NCBI GenBank assembly: GCA_949286445.1
Contig: CASECL010000309.1
Span: forward strand, 1 to 5,756
DNA: 5,756 bases
Reading direction: 5' to 3'
From: an uncultured bacterium
GTDB taxonomy: Bacteria; Verrucomicrobiota; Lentisphaeria; Victivallales; Victivallaceae
Shown here: piece after piece, positions 5,602 through 5,756 of the stretch
How the letters are laid out: each line of letters opens with the position of its first letter
How positions within the stretch are numbered: position 1 is the stretch's first letter
Notes under the pieces: model-generated
What the model was told of the DNA's origin: nothing
Databases searched by the model: none
The model's input: only the letters and a program-made list of their open reading frames with translations
Translations under genes and position numbers: made by a program

Positions 5602-5756
5602 AAAAATATGTGAAGCTGGAAAATAAACCGCTTCCGCTTTCCTGCGATGTCTGGCTTGATCCCTACCGCGGAGTGCTGGATGAACGCCGGAAACGGACCG
5701 ACGAGCTGGAGAAACGGCTTTGTCTGAATACACCGGGCGGTCTGGCGGAGTTTGCC
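5598..5756 (+). CDS. glgB: Probable 1,4-alpha-glucan branching enzyme, N-terminal 53 codons only (cut by right edge)
   Basis: The ATG overlaps the glgA stop as ATGA, and 53 codons run without interruption to the window edge. No clear ribosome site precedes it, so translation probably depends on coupling to glgA. The residues CDVWLDPYRGVLDERRKR (16-33) and, after a short acidic/basic helix, GGLAEFA (47-53) match the N-terminal pattern I recall for eukaryote-type branching enzymes (GH13_8): a D-x-W-L-x-PY segment, a helix with conserved Arg, then LxxFA. The usual bacterial GlgB (GH13_9) begins differently. Branching enzyme moves alpha-1,4 segments to alpha-1,6 positions, completing glycogen made by the preceding gene. 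The catalytic domain is outside the window, so the call rests on this segment plus context. Another glucan-acting GH13 protein is the main alternative. Confidence 0.72.
   Translation, partial: MKKYVKLENKPLPLSCDVWLDPYRGVLDERRKRTDELEKRLCLNTPGGLAEFA

Overview
The window looks like ordinary bacterial chromosome, gene-dense and with every gene on the + strand. I see no mobile element, CRISPR array, tRNA or rRNA. Base composition is near half GC by eye, with strong use of CCG, GAA and CGG codons. The promoters match the sigma70 consensus and most starts have Shine-Dalgarno sites, which argues against Bacteroidota. The glycogen synthase has an unusual N-terminus, and the gene after it starts like a eukaryote-type (GH13_8) branching enzyme. 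Together these make a Lentisphaerota/PVC-type bacterium my best guess, but this is inference from recalled family patterns and is not proven by any marker here.

The layout is three two-gene units. In each unit the second gene starts inside the stop codon of the first (ATGA, GTGA, ATGA). Unit 1 (1-2060) is an unrecognised protein with an alternating beta/alpha, possibly TIM-barrel, pattern and a charged tail. It is cut by the left edge and followed by mnmA, the tRNA U34 2-thiouridylase. Unit 2 (promoter about 2044-2072, genes 2130-3994) is a cytoplasmic CE7 acetyl esterase with an intact catalytic triad, then an exported PstS-like solute-binding protein whose usual phosphate-binding motif is degenerate. 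Unit 3 (promoter 4002-4030, genes 4090 to the right edge) is a glycogen synthase (GT5) followed by the first 53 codons of a probable 1,4-alpha-glucan branching enzyme.

Unit 3 is functionally clear: chain elongation from a sugar nucleotide, then branching, gives glycogen. Unit 1 links a conserved tRNA-modification gene to an unknown protein, and this may be only operon packing. Unit 2 pairs a deacetylase with a binding protein and has no transporter genes beside it, so its shared role is open. No clearly new multi-gene system is visible. The best leads are the degenerate PstS-like protein beside the esterase, the unknown protein before mnmA, the modified glycogen synthase N-terminus, and a 10-bp inverted repeat joining the glgA -35 box to its start codon.
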